Of a DNA stretch of 37,755 nt, positions 17,081 to 23,778 are shown in pieces. Position 1 is the stretch's first letter. The number at the start of each line of letters is the position of its first letter. The translations under genes and the position numbers were made by a program. The notes beneath the pieces are model-generated. The model was not told the DNA's origin, searched no databases, and saw only the letters and a program-made list of their open reading frames with translations. The stretch is from a virus: positions 1 through 37,755 of the IMG/VR virus record IMGVR_UViG_3300037963_003190. One strand, 5' to 3'.

Positions 17081-17580
17081 TCTTTTAATTTTAAAATATT
17101 ATTAATCTGCCTAAAATCGTTTAGAACCTGTGAGTAGTTTTTATCAACAAACCTCTTTTGAATACCATCTATTAAATCACTGACCTCATCTATCTGCATT
17201 TCTACCATCTTAATGGCTTCTTTAATCTCTTTAGTTTTTTTACTTCTTTTTAACTTATGCAAATCATCTAACATCATATCATGAACCTCTTTAGACTTTT
17301 CTATTAGCTCTGGTAACTCTTGGATGGCTTTTTCTTTTAACTGCTCCTGTTCATTAATCTGCTTAATCTGTGCTTTTCTCTGTTCAATTAAACTGTTTTT
17401 AAAGTCTAATTCATTCTGAAGCCTGTAAGCTTTATCAACGTCATCTAAACTGTTATAAACCTTTTTACCTTGTGCATCTACGGTATGTTTAGTTAAATGT
17501 TCTATATATTCCTTTAAAAATTTTATTCTGCCTTTATAGTTCTCTAATTCTTCTTCTAGTTTCTGGATAGTTGCTAACAT
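17077..17580 (-). CDS. Coiled-coil protein of unknown function (167 aa)
   Basis: 167 aa, almost entirely helical with heptad-like Leu/Ile spacing: QKLEEELENYKGRIKFLKEY, then QNELDFKNSLIEQRKAQIKQ and LDDLHKLKRSKKTKEIKEAI. There are no cysteines or catalytic patterns. It starts two bases after the stop of the 50-aa gene. Possible roles include a tail-assembly helper or a scaffold-like protein; nothing in the sequence decides between them. Confidence 0.6.
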   Translation of the reverse strand: MLATIQKLEEELENYKGRIKFLKEYIEHLTKHTVDAQGKKVYNSLDDVDKAYRLQNELDFKNSLIEQRKAQIKQINEQEQLKEKAIQELPELIEKSKEVHDMMLDDLHKLKRSKKTKEIKEAIKMVEMQIDEVSDLIDGIQKRFVDKNYSQVLNDFRQINNILKLKD

Positions 17581-17582
17581 AT

Positions 17583-17735
17583 TTAATTGTGTTTTATCAT
17601 TTCTATTTTTGCATCTTCAGGGATGCTACCTATGGCTATCTGCCACTGCATTAAATCTTCACCTATTGCTAATAATTCCTTTTCGTTATCTGCCTCTTTG
17701 TTTACTAAAAAAAAGTACTCGATATCATCATCCAT
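17583..17735 (-). CDS. Small acidic protein (50 aa)
   Basis: ATG at 17735, TAA at 17585-17583. The product starts MDDDIEYFFLVNKEADNEKE and ends AKIEMIKHN. It fills the space between the glycosyltransferase and coiled-coil genes with 16- and 2-base gaps, which supports a real gene. No recognisable family. Confidence 0.5.
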   Translation of the reverse strand: MDDDIEYFFLVNKEADNEKELLAIGEDLMQWQIAIGSIPEDAKIEMIKHN

Positions 17736-17751
17736 GATACTATTTTAAAAA

Positions 17752-18462
17752 TCATTTTCTATGCTCACAAATAATGTTACTATCTATTAATATTTTAAAA
17801 CCAAACTTTTGCATATCTGTAAATATGAAAGTATCAGAAAAAGCACTTTTATTTAAATTTAAATCTACTCTAAACCTTACCAGCTCAAGGGCTTCCCTCC
17901 TGAATAAAGTACATCCTATTCCTGTTGCTGTTATTTTAGCATCAGGATCTATTAATAACTGATTAAGAGGTAAAACACCCTGACCCATAATATCAATACC
18001 ATGAGACCGCTCTAAAATCTTTTCACTCCTTACTGCTCTGTAATCACTGGTAGATGTTAAGCATAAAGTTGGCTCCCCTCTGTTTATCTCATAAGTACAA
18101 GTAACAGCACCAGCTCCAGAACATTCCGCATAGCTTACAAGCTTTTCTAATATACATTCACCTGTAAATACATCACTTTCAATCATCATTAAATAGTCAT
18201 AGTCACCATTTAAAAAGTATTCTCTTATGATGTTTTGATGCCTTGCTAACTCTTCTCTAAAATCACCGTTTAAAGGTTCGTGAATAGCTTTAATACCTCT
18301 TTTATGGTACTCTTTAACATGGCTTTTATCTTTGCTGTTATCTACTACAAAGATGTCATACAATGGATAAGTAAAAGTAGTTATCTGCTTTACAAAAGCA
18401 TGTAAGCAATAATCTTTAACTGATGATGATGGAAAGCCTATTAATATTTTTGGATAGTTCAT
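17752..18462 (-). CDS. Glycosyltransferase, GT-A fold (family 2-like)
   Basis: 236 aa. GT-A features: an N-terminal Rossmann-like strand KILIGFPSSS, the nucleotide-sugar strand IFVVDNSKD (residues 38-45), then DYDYLMMIESDVF, where Glu95-Ser-Asp97 stands in for the DxD metal motif. Later elements are ITATGIGCTLFRREAL (acceptor loop) and SDTFIFTDMQKFGFKI ending in CEHRK. No membrane segment is seen. A cytoplasmic transferase expressed with virion genes could glycosylate a capsid or tail protein, or modify surface sugars to block reinfection. Modification of phage DNA is less likely without hydroxymethyl-base genes here. Its start overlaps a 25-aa membrane peptide. Confidence 0.7.
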   Translation of the reverse strand: MNYPKILIGFPSSSVKDYCLHAFVKQITTFTYPLYDIFVVDNSKDKSHVKEYHKRGIKAIHEPLNGDFREELARHQNIIREYFLNGDYDYLMMIESDVFTGECILEKLVSYAECSGAGAVTCTYEINRGEPTLCLTSTSDYRAVRSEKILERSHGIDIMGQGVLPLNQLLIDPDAKITATGIGCTLFRREALELVRFRVDLNLNKSAFSDTFIFTDMQKFGFKILIDSNIICEHRK

Positions 18463-18536
18463 ATTAGGTTTAAAATAAACATTGCAAATACCGAAAACAT
18501 AATAATAAGTACCGAAATAAAATCTTTGATTGTCAT
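18459..18536 (-). CDS. Possible 25-aa membrane peptide
   Basis: ATG at 18536, with the stop overlapping the glycosyltransferase start in an ATGA junction. The product is MTIKDFISVLIIMFSVFAMF plus FILNLI-like residues: one hydrophobic helix. It sits just past the terminator at 18551-18569 and is well placed to couple translation to the glycosyltransferase. A leader peptide or small membrane protein is possible; chance is also possible. Confidence 0.3.
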   Translation of the reverse strand: MTIKDFISVLIIMFSVFAMFILNLI

Positions 18537-18550
18537 CTTGTTTTGTTTTT

Positions 18551-18569
18551 AAAAAGCCCCGAAGGGCTT
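18551..18569 (-). terminator. Rho-independent terminator with TTCG loop
   Basis: Minus strand: AAGCCC, loop TTCG, GGGCTT, then TTT. The UUCG tetraloop closed by C-G is especially stable. It lies seven bases beyond the stop of the 18576-19037 gene, so it ends that unit. The T run is short (five including the stem end). Confidence 0.8.
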
Positions 18570-18575
18570 GTTTTG

Positions 18576-19037
18576 TTATTTTACTAAGTATCTGTAATGT
18601 GGTTTTTGAACCATTCCACTTGCTATAATTGTAAAAGCTCTAACGGTTTTTTCTCCATCTGTGATAGTAGTTGATATATTAGGGTCTAGATACGATGTAC
18701 TCATTTTTAAGTTGCTTTCGTTTAATCCCTTTTTTGCTATTCTTAAAGCTAATTTTTCTATTGAATTATAATAATGCTTTTCAGCTTTTTCAACTTGTAT
18801 TTTTGTATATTCTTCAACTTTTCCATTCATGTTCACTACACACGCAGGAAGAGAATAATATTTTTTCTCTTTGCTTACATCATAGTTAGTTTCGTAATCA
18901 TTTACAAACTCTTTTAATCTTTTATAGTCTTGTATTGACCATTCAATAGTTTTTTGAATATAAGCTGTTTTTAAATCTTGTGTTTGTTCTATTAATCTTT
19001 CTGCTAAATTCATGATGTTGTTTGTTTCTTTGTTCAT
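18576..19037 (-). CDS. Unknown protein (153 aa), stand-alone unit
   Basis: Up to 153 aa. A helical N-terminal half (LAERLIEQTQDLKTAYIQKT, DYKRLKEFVNDYETNYDVS) and a C-terminal beta part (STTITDGEKTVRAFTIIASG). A TATATTTG element (19042-19049) ends only five bases before the first ATG, so if that promoter is used the message is leaderless or starts at the second ATG (19013), which has an AACAAACAACATC leader. The gene is followed by a strong terminator, so it forms its own transcription unit. Function unknown. Confidence 0.6.
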   Translation of the reverse strand: MNKETNNIMNLAERLIEQTQDLKTAYIQKTIEWSIQDYKRLKEFVNDYETNYDVSKEKKYYSLPACVVNMNGKVEEYTKIQVEKAEKHYYNSIEKLALRIAKKGLNESNLKMSTSYLDPNISTTITDGEKTVRAFTIIASGMVQKPHYRYLVK

Positions 19038-19041
19038 ACTT

Positions 19042-19049
19042 CAAATATA
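19042..19049 (-). promoter_or_regulatory. Candidate -7 element TATATTTG
   Basis: An exact match to TAnnTTTG on the minus strand, inside the 63-base gap between two genes. A second TTTTTTATTATAG stretch precedes it. No well-spaced TTG -33 box is clear. Its closeness to the ATG at 19037 argues for a start at 19013 or a leaderless message. Confidence 0.5.
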
Positions 19050-19100
19050 AGAACTTTATTCTATAATAAAAAATTAATACAAAGAAATATTCAAAAAAAA

Positions 19101-19316
19101 TTATAACCTATCTATCATTCTATCAATTAAGCCCTCATCATTATTGAAATCCACAACCTCTGCCCATTGTTCTTTACTATGGAAATGTATAATAGATATT
19201 TGTATGAAACTGGGAGTAACTGCAACTATTTGGTAATTCTTATAAACACCATAAAATTCCCAGTGAAAAACTGAACAAGCTTCTAATACTTCTTTTAGAA
19301 AGTCCTCCTTGTTCAT
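19101..19316 (-). CDS. Unknown protein (71 aa) after tail chaperone
   Basis: 71 aa. Starts MNKEDFLKEVLEACSVFHWEF and contains YKNYQIVAVTPSFIQISIIHF, suggesting a small alpha/beta fold. Its ATG overlaps the TGA of the frameshifted extension (ATGA junction at 19313-19316). That overlap is good evidence that the -1 frame is really translated and that this gene is coupled to it. Family unknown. Confidence 0.6.
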   Translation of the reverse strand: MNKEDFLKEVLEACSVFHWEFYGVYKNYQIVAVTPSFIQISIIHFHSKEQWAEVVDFNNDEGLIDRMIDRL

Positions 19317-19558
19317 CGTTTACGCTGCTTTTTTATAGCATCATCATGAGCCTGCTGAGTTAATTCTGCCTTATAAGTTTCCTCTGCTGTTTCTATGCTT
19401 ATAAACTCTAACACCTTCCACATATTAGTACTGTAAACACTATTTAAAGGAGTTTTGTTTTCTTGATTGAAAATACCCTTTTCAGCAATCTTATAAGCTT
19501 TGCTTTGCCAAAAAAGATTTTTAACAATAGCTTCGCTTTTCGTGTTCGTAGCTTTGCC
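19313..19558 (-). CDS. -1 frame extension of tail assembly chaperone
   Basis: An open frame of 81 codons without its own ATG, entered by a -1 shift at the A AAA AAG site (19564-19558). After Lys228 of the upstream product it adds GKATNTKSEAIVKNLFWQSK, then a segment with NMWKVLEFISIETAEETYKA, ending DDAIKKQRKR. The amino-acid mix is that of a normal protein, whereas the 0 frame over the same bases gives a Lys/Leu/Arg-rich tail. The full fusion would be 309 aa. This mirrors the lambda gpG/gpGT pair. A homopolymer sequencing error in the seven As would give the same picture. Confidence 0.6.
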   Translation of the reverse strand, partial: GKATNTKSEAIVKNLFWQSKAYKIAEKGIFNQENKTPLNSVYSTNMWKVLEFISIETAEETYKAELTQQAHDDAIKKQRKR

Positions 19559-20241
19559 TTTTTTTCCATCAAAGATGTTAGCATAGACTTTTGTAATTTG
19601 CTGGTATGCTCTTGCAAAAAAAAATATCCTTTGTACGCTTCAGATATTGTAAGATTTTCAAAAGCCTTTGCCCTCATATCTATAATATCTTCATTATACT
19701 GCTCATCTTCTTTTTCTCTAAATAGTATTGCTGTTATCTTACTTAGGTAGTTCCATTTTCTATACTGCTTGGATTGAAACAAAGTTGATAAAGCCTGCGA
19801 TTCAGAGAAATGTTTATATGTAGCACCTCCTAACATCTTATCAATACCTCCGGCAGTCTTAACAGATTTAATTAAAACATACTTTTTTTTGTTTAAAGTA
19901 ATTGTATCGGAAGTACCTATATCATCCTGAGATGGCTCCCCTAAGAACTTAGCAACCAGGTTAAATATTTCAATAAGGCTTAACTCATCAGCTTTATTAA
20001 CACTTATTTCACACTCCAAATATTCTCTAGGTATATCGCTGAAAAGCTCTATCCAGTCAATATAAAAATCTAATAGCTTGGCTTCGCTTACTGGTTCATC
20101 TTGATCTGAATAAATGTAATTAGATAACCATTTAGGCATAGCATCAATATATTTCTGAGCTGCACCCATTTGTTTTATAGTGTTATCATTCCAGTTATTA
20201 CGTATTTGATATGGTTTATCGAGGATAGTTACTTTCAGCAT
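19444..20241 (-). CDS. Putative tail assembly chaperone (0-frame product)
   Basis: 265 aa as read without shifting. It begins MLKVTILDKPYQIRNNWND, the 'short beta-hairpin then SWxE/NWxD' start common in tail-chaperone-type proteins of this phage group. Helical segments follow (LLDFYIDWIELFSDI, LSLIEIFNLVAKFLGE), then SKITAILFREKEDEQYNED. After Met-Glu226-Lys227-Lys228 the frame becomes low-complexity (KAKLRTRKAKLLLKIFFGKA) while the -1 frame becomes protein-like. It starts at the last base of the 20241-20459 gene. The distance from the tape measure gene is unusual for a chaperone, so the name depends mainly on the frameshift architecture. Confidence 0.55.
   Translation of the reverse strand: MLKVTILDKPYQIRNNWNDNTIKQMGAAQKYIDAMPKWLSNYIYSDQDEPVSEAKLLDFYIDWIELFSDIPREYLECEISVNKADELSLIEIFNLVAKFLGEPSQDDIGTSDTITLNKKKYVLIKSVKTAGGIDKMLGGATYKHFSESQALSTLFQSKQYRKWNYLSKITAILFREKEDEQYNEDIIDMRAKAFENLTISEAYKGYFFLQEHTSKLQKSMLTSLMEKKAKLRTRKAKLLLKIFFGKAKLIRLLKRVFSIKKTKLL
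19558..19564 (-). promoter_or_regulatory. Slippery heptamer A AAA AAG (programmed -1 frameshift)
   Basis: The minus strand reads GAA AAA AAG GCA in the 0 frame, so the heptamer A AAA AAG has exactly the X XXY YYZ phase used for -1 slippage in bacteria. The next codon in the -1 frame is GGC and opens the 81-codon extension. I did not find an obvious strong stem just downstream or a Shine-Dalgarno stimulator upstream, and Bacteroidota ribosomes make little use of the latter. Confidence 0.6.
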
Positions 20242-20459
20242 TATTTAATGATGTTTCTGCTGATAAATATTAAATCTTGCTTTATCTTACCTAGCCTAGC
20301 ACAAGCAACAGTACTAAGCTGTTTATTACGCTCTTCTTTAATAGTGTTATCAATAAAGTCTGCTATCTCTATTAGCTTATCTTGTAAATCTGCTTTTACT
20401 GCTTTCTTAACAGTTCTCTTTGCTGCTGGCTTTTTAGCCTTTACTTCTTTCTTTTCCAT
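20241..20459 (-). CDS. Small Lys-rich protein (72 aa)
   Basis: 72 aa. The first 24 residues are histone-tail-like (EKKEVKAKKPAAKRTVKKAV), followed by a helical domain (LQDKLIEIADFIDNTIKEER) and ACARLGKIKQDLIFIS. The basic arm could bind nucleic acid. The gene overlaps the chaperone-like gene by one base. It is preceded by a TATATTTA element at 20464-20471, five bases from its ATG. Confidence 0.6.
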   Translation of the reverse strand: MEKKEVKAKKPAAKRTVKKAVKADLQDKLIEIADFIDNTIKEERNKQLSTVACARLGKIKQDLIFISRNIIK

Positions 20460-20463
20460 GTTA

Positions 20464-20471
20464 TAAATATA
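20464..20471 (-). promoter_or_regulatory. Candidate -7 element before 20459 gene
   Basis: The minus strand reads TTATTATATTTATAACATG. It has the same TTATTATATTT core as the stronger promoters at 21478, 34721 and 36490 but ends in A instead of G. It would start a message almost at the ATG. Confidence 0.35.
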
Positions 20472-20501
20472 ATAATTTTTTAAAAAGATTATAATTGCAA
20501 C

Positions 20502-21101
20502 CTACGGCAGTCGCTCAAGATGAATTATATTTAATATACTTCTAAAGTGTTTTGGTATGCCTTTGTATAAATCAATATTTGCCACTGCTTTTTCATACAT
20601 AATTTTTGCATCTTCTTCTATTTCAAATAATCCTAGATGAATATCATATTTATCAATTTTAATAGCTGACCTCCATTTGTTAGCTTTTTTACTCCAAGAA
20701 ACACCAACGTATTTACTTGTTTTATTTTCCAACTTACTTTTGAGGTCTTGCACAAATTTTCTTCTTGTAATAACTTTATCATTTTTAACAACCTCTTTTC
20801 TTTTACCTTTTGGTTCAAACCCGTTAAAATGAATTTGCTTTAAAGTATAAACATCATAAGTTTTTTTTATCTTATTTTTTACAAGAGAAACATCTCCATT
20901 TGTGTTTTTTAAAATCTTTTCCTTATAAACTCTTGGGCAATTATATCTACCTCCTATTACTATCTTTTCCAGAGCTTTTACCCTGTTTTTATTACTTATT
21001 TCATAAATACCTTCATACCCTTTTATAGGCTTCCATATTTCTTTACTTTCTAAATAAACAGTTTTACTATGCTGTGAAATGTTATTGATTTGTTTATTCA
21101 T
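20502..21101 (-). CDS. NUMOD4-AP2 protein lacking HNH residues
   Basis: 199 aa. Residues ~20-45 are a NUMOD4 motif (EIWKPIKGYEGIYEISNKNR). Residues ~128-175 are an AP2-type DNA-binding domain (SKYVGVSWSKKANKWRSAI, then HLGLFEIEEDAKIMYEKA). Between them, free-standing homing endonucleases carry an HNH segment of the type DHIDxNxxNN; here the corresponding stretch is KRKEVVKNDKVITRRKF, without the catalytic His and Asn pattern. It is therefore probably a nuclease-dead descendant, either decaying or reused as a DNA-binding protein. It lies just after the terminase region, a common target zone for phage homing genes. Confidence 0.7.
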   Translation of the reverse strand: MNKQINNISQHSKTVYLESKEIWKPIKGYEGIYEISNKNRVKALEKIVIGGRYNCPRVYKEKILKNTNGDVSLVKNKIKKTYDVYTLKQIHFNGFEPKGKRKEVVKNDKVITRRKFVQDLKSKLENKTSKYVGVSWSKKANKWRSAIKIDKYDIHLGLFEIEEDAKIMYEKAVANIDLYKGIPKHFRSILNIIHLERLP

Positions 21102-21107
21102 AATTTA

Positions 21108-21320
21108 TCATCTCTTAAAACAATCGCTCTTAGGCTTGATATTAATAAGCTGTTTAATATCCTCTTTACTCAACTGGCTGTAAATGCTCCTAAGCTCCTG
21201 AAAGTACCCTAACGGCTCTCTTTTATACCTACCCTCTGTTAATAATCCTATTCTCCTGTAATTAGATACCTCTATTCTAATAAGCTTATCTAATAAATAA
21301 TCTTTGCTGTTAATATTCAT
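21108..21320 (-). CDS. Unknown protein (70 aa)
   Basis: 70 aa, basic, helical: YLLDKLIRIEVSNYRRIGLL, then YFQELRSIYSQLSKEDIKQL. Starts four bases inside the end of the membrane-protein gene and ends six bases before the NUMOD4-AP2 gene. Not recognised. Confidence 0.55.
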   Translation of the reverse strand: MNINSKDYLLDKLIRIEVSNYRRIGLLTEGRYKREPLGYFQELRSIYSQLSKEDIKQLINIKPKSDCFKR

Positions 21321-21454
21321 TTCTTAAATAGATTTTTGATGAATAAATAAGCCTTCTCACAATAGAATAAACAGCTTGTAAATATTGATAATAATACTAG
21401 CAAAAACATAAAACTGTTTTCATGCTTAATCTTAAATCTTTTGTCTTTTTTCAT
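21317..21454 (-). CDS. Small single-pass membrane protein (45 aa)
   Basis: From the ATG at 21454 the product is MKKDKRFKIKHENSFMFLLV followed by LLSIFTSCLFY and a Lys-rich end. It has a basic N-terminus, one transmembrane helix and a basic tail. An upstream ATG at 21505 would lie within or before the promoter at 21478-21507, so the shorter form is preferred; it also has the ACAAACTATTTAACA leader. First gene of the unit after terL. Function unknown. Confidence 0.6.
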   Translation of the reverse strand: MKKDKRFKIKHENSFMFLLVLLSIFTSCLFYCEKAYLFIKNLFKK

Positions 21455-21477
21455 TGTTAAATAGTTTGTTTGAAAAT

Positions 21478-21505
21478 CAAATATAATAATAAATTTGTAA
21501 TACAA
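21478..21505 (-). promoter_or_regulatory. Promoter (TTG-N17-TATATTTG) after terL
   Basis: Minus strand: TTG at 21505-21503, a 17-base spacer, TATATTTG at 21485-21478. This is a full match to the Bacteroidota vegetative promoter pattern. The spacer region contains TTTGTATTACAAA (21506-21494), a near-palindrome also found at the 36490 promoter and possibly an operator. Predicted transcripts begin near 21471 and would cover the genes from 21454 downwards. Confidence 0.7.
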
Positions 21506-21514
21506 AAGAAAAAG

Positions 21515-22852
21515 TTATGCAACTGCTCTAACTGACTTTTTAGCAAGCTCAAAATACTCCCTCATCATAAAACAATCTGCATAATCGGGAGAACGTCCTA
21601 TGCTCTCTTTAATCTTATCCTTTGCAATTATACCTAACTTGTTTTCATCGTTATCTGGATTAGCCTGTTTGATGCTTGCTAACTCTTCTTTTAACTCTTG
21701 CCAGCATTTATTAGCAACATTAGGAGAAATGTAAATGCCATAATCATTAACCCTCTCAGCACTCTTAAAATAACATTGAGCTTTTAAGTTTTTATAGTTT
21801 TCATTCTTAAACTTGTTAACTATTGCTTTAGCATTATTGGTAAAACCCTTAGAACCTTTTAACACATCAACAGCACCTCCACCAACTCCATCCTGATCAA
21901 GTACTATATTACTACGGGCAACATTGTATTTATTTGCCATTTGTCTTATAGTTAATACAACTTCATCAATTCCTGATTTATCTATTATATGAATATCAGA
22001 CAAGACAAACCCCTGCCAAACCATGATAACGGTTTTATCAGCTCCAAACCTTGCAACATCACAAGTAATAAAAGCTTTTCCTTCAGGCTGTATAAATTCA
22101 TTAGTTAACAAATTATCTAAACCATCATCTGAGTAAATCCTGTTAGGGTCATTATCATAATCCCAGTTACCTAGTAAAAGCCTTTCCTTTTTAGATTGGT
22201 CTTTAATAGATTTAAGGTTAATGATATACTCTTTATCAATGTATGGGTTATCTGTTACGTATGCTTCAATAAATGCCTGAGTAATGGGTAGATTGTTTGC
22301 TCTGAATGGCTGTATAAACTCTTCATACATCCAGTTCCTTTTTGGGTTACAGGTTATAAGTAACTTAGGCAGTATATTGTATTCAGTATTGAACCATCTA
22401 CCTATCCTGGTCCTGAGTACATCATAAGCACCGAAGTTTATCTCTCCACCCTCTTCAATCCAACCTCCTGTATATTCTAATGAACCGAAACGCTCATACA
22501 TTGGATCAGATGGCTTATACTGTAAATCAAGTAAGTCTATTCTTGAGCCGTTAGGAAATTCAATATAGTTGTCCTGTCCTTGATACCTCCAGAAGTCATG
22601 AGGTAAATTATGATGCTGTCTTACTTTTAATAGTGTTTGATAAGTTGAAGCTCTTAGCCTTTTTAACTCTTCTCTGCCAATAAACCATTTAGTCTTAGGA
22701 TACCTTAAACAGTTTACTAATAACCATTCACATCCTAGCCATGACTTACCACCTCCAGCAGCACCACCGTAAAGAGTTTCCTTAGTTATGCTATCATTTA
22801 GTTTATTGTATGCTTCATGCTGTTTTTTAGATGGATTTATATTAATCTCCAT
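21515..22852 (-). CDS. terL: Terminase large subunit
   Basis: 445 aa. It is the ATP-driven packaging motor and headful/cos nuclease. Walker A is YGGAAGGGKSWLG (residues 28-40), and the adenine-binding region precedes it (KKQHEAYNKL). A Walker B-like GGWIEEGGEI and coupling motif LLITCNPKRNW follow. The C-terminal RNase H-like nuclease has the acidic residues FITCDVARFGADKT and IVLDQDGVGGGAVDVLKG, and a late SPDYADCFMM. Length and order fit Terminase_3/6-type large subunits. It overlaps the small-subunit gene by 11 bases. The stop is about 10 bases before a promoter region. Confidence 0.95.
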   Translation of the reverse strand: MEININPSKKQHEAYNKLNDSITKETLYGGAAGGGKSWLGCEWLLVNCLRYPKTKWFIGREELKRLRASTYQTLLKVRQHHNLPHDFWRYQGQDNYIEFPNGSRIDLLDLQYKPSDPMYERFGSLEYTGGWIEEGGEINFGAYDVLRTRIGRWFNTEYNILPKLLITCNPKRNWMYEEFIQPFRANNLPITQAFIEAYVTDNPYIDKEYIINLKSIKDQSKKERLLLGNWDYDNDPNRIYSDDGLDNLLTNEFIQPEGKAFITCDVARFGADKTVIMVWQGFVLSDIHIIDKSGIDEVVLTIRQMANKYNVARSNIVLDQDGVGGGAVDVLKGSKGFTNNAKAIVNKFKNENYKNLKAQCYFKSAERVNDYGIYISPNVANKCWQELKEELASIKQANPDNDENKLGIIAKDKIKESIGRSPDYADCFMMREYFELAKKSVRAVA

Positions 22853-23252
22853 TAGGTAGGTTATAGTTTATTTTAATCTCTCCTGTATGAGTATTTTCGT
22901 TTTTGTTTTCATTAATATTTTTAAGGTTCCACTCTGAAAATTTACGCTCTATAATCCACGCCCATCTCTGCCATGCTCTATCATCATTAGAGAACTTTTT
23001 AAACAGGTTTTCTTTTTGATTCCTTAGTGCTTTTTTTATAAGACGACAAAACTCTGCACCTATTTCACCATTTTCATCGAAATTATTAGACTTCCATCTT
23101 TCAAATGTTCTCTGACTAATCCTATCTTTTTTATCTAGGTTTTCATTAATCTCATCTACCAATTCCTCATCAGTTAACAGCATTAAACCATCTCTAAAAA
23201 GTACATCTTTAGCAACTTCAATAAATCTATCTATCTTACTCGGTCTTGCCAT
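22842..23252 (-). CDS. Terminase small subunit-like protein
   Basis: 136 aa. It would recognise the packaging site on phage DNA. The N-terminal half has a helix-turn-helix-like arrangement (RPSKIDRFIEVAKDVLFRDG, DEELVDEINENLDKKDRIS, QRTFERWK). The C-terminal half is helical, then polar (GEIKINYNLPNGD), as in small terminases. Direct overlap with terL by 11 bases is the main support. Its own start overlaps the end of the 76-aa gene by 22 bases. Confidence 0.7.
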   Translation of the reverse strand: MARPSKIDRFIEVAKDVLFRDGLMLLTDEELVDEINENLDKKDRISQRTFERWKSNNFDENGEIGAEFCRLIKKALRNQKENLFKKFSNDDRAWQRWAWIIERKFSEWNLKNINENKNENTHTGEIKINYNLPNGD

Positions 23253-23461
23253 CTATCTGTTATATCATAGTCTGGATTTTTTAACCAGACACTATCTTTT
23301 ATTTTTTTTTTAACCTTGATTGATTTTAGGAAGTATCTAGTTATTCCGTCATGAGGTATTTTCTTTGCCATTATAAAGATACTATTGTTTTCCAGTACCT
23401 CATATTCATGCCCTTTGTGATGAAATATATCTTTAGTATGTAAGGTTCCTACTTCAACCAT
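23231..23461 (-). CDS. Unknown protein (76 aa) before terminase
   Basis: 76 aa, beta-rich: DIFHHKGHEYEVLENNSIFIM and RYFLKSIKVKKKIKD, ending with a basic tail DRWQDRVR. It resembles no family I can name. A TATATTAG element lies just upstream of the ATG. Overlaps the small-terminase gene by 22 bases. Confidence 0.55.
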   Translation of the reverse strand: MVEVGTLHTKDIFHHKGHEYEVLENNSIFIMAKKIPHDGITRYFLKSIKVKKKIKDSVWLKNPDYDITDRWQDRVR

Positions 23462-23485
23462 TAAACCTAATATAATAAAATTTAA

Positions 23486-23770
23486 TTATTTTTCAATCTC
23501 TTGGACTATTAGGATTAATTCATTAAGCAGCTTCTGCTGAGCTTCTTCATAGTTTTGACAGTATGAAGATTCAGTAGAAGTGTAAATTGGTTTATGGAAA
23601 GTACCTCTAGCATATACTTTATAATTGTATTGTTTCCCTGTTTTCTCAATCCATGATGTATAACCCCACCTTACTCTAAACCAGTTAAACACTTTGCAAT
23701 ATGTTATATTATCATCATACCCTAGTTGCCTTACTAAGGATAGCTCTTGGGAGGTTATTACATCATTCAT
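23486..23770 (-). CDS. Unknown phage protein (94 aa)
   Basis: 94 aa. TSQELSLVRQLGYDDNITYC leads into WFRVRWGYTSWIEKTGKQYN and YEEAQQKLLNELILIVQEIE. Small proteins with 'FNWFRxKYGxxSWI' patterns recur in Bacteroidota phages near replication or packaging genes; their role is unknown. It starts eight bases after the porin stop, showing that the cargo genes are embedded in the phage operon. Confidence 0.6.
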   Translation of the reverse strand: MNDVITSQELSLVRQLGYDDNITYCKVFNWFRVRWGYTSWIEKTGKQYNYKVYARGTFHKPIYTSTESSYCQNYEEAQQKLLNELILIVQEIEK

Positions 23771-23778
23771 GATTTAAT

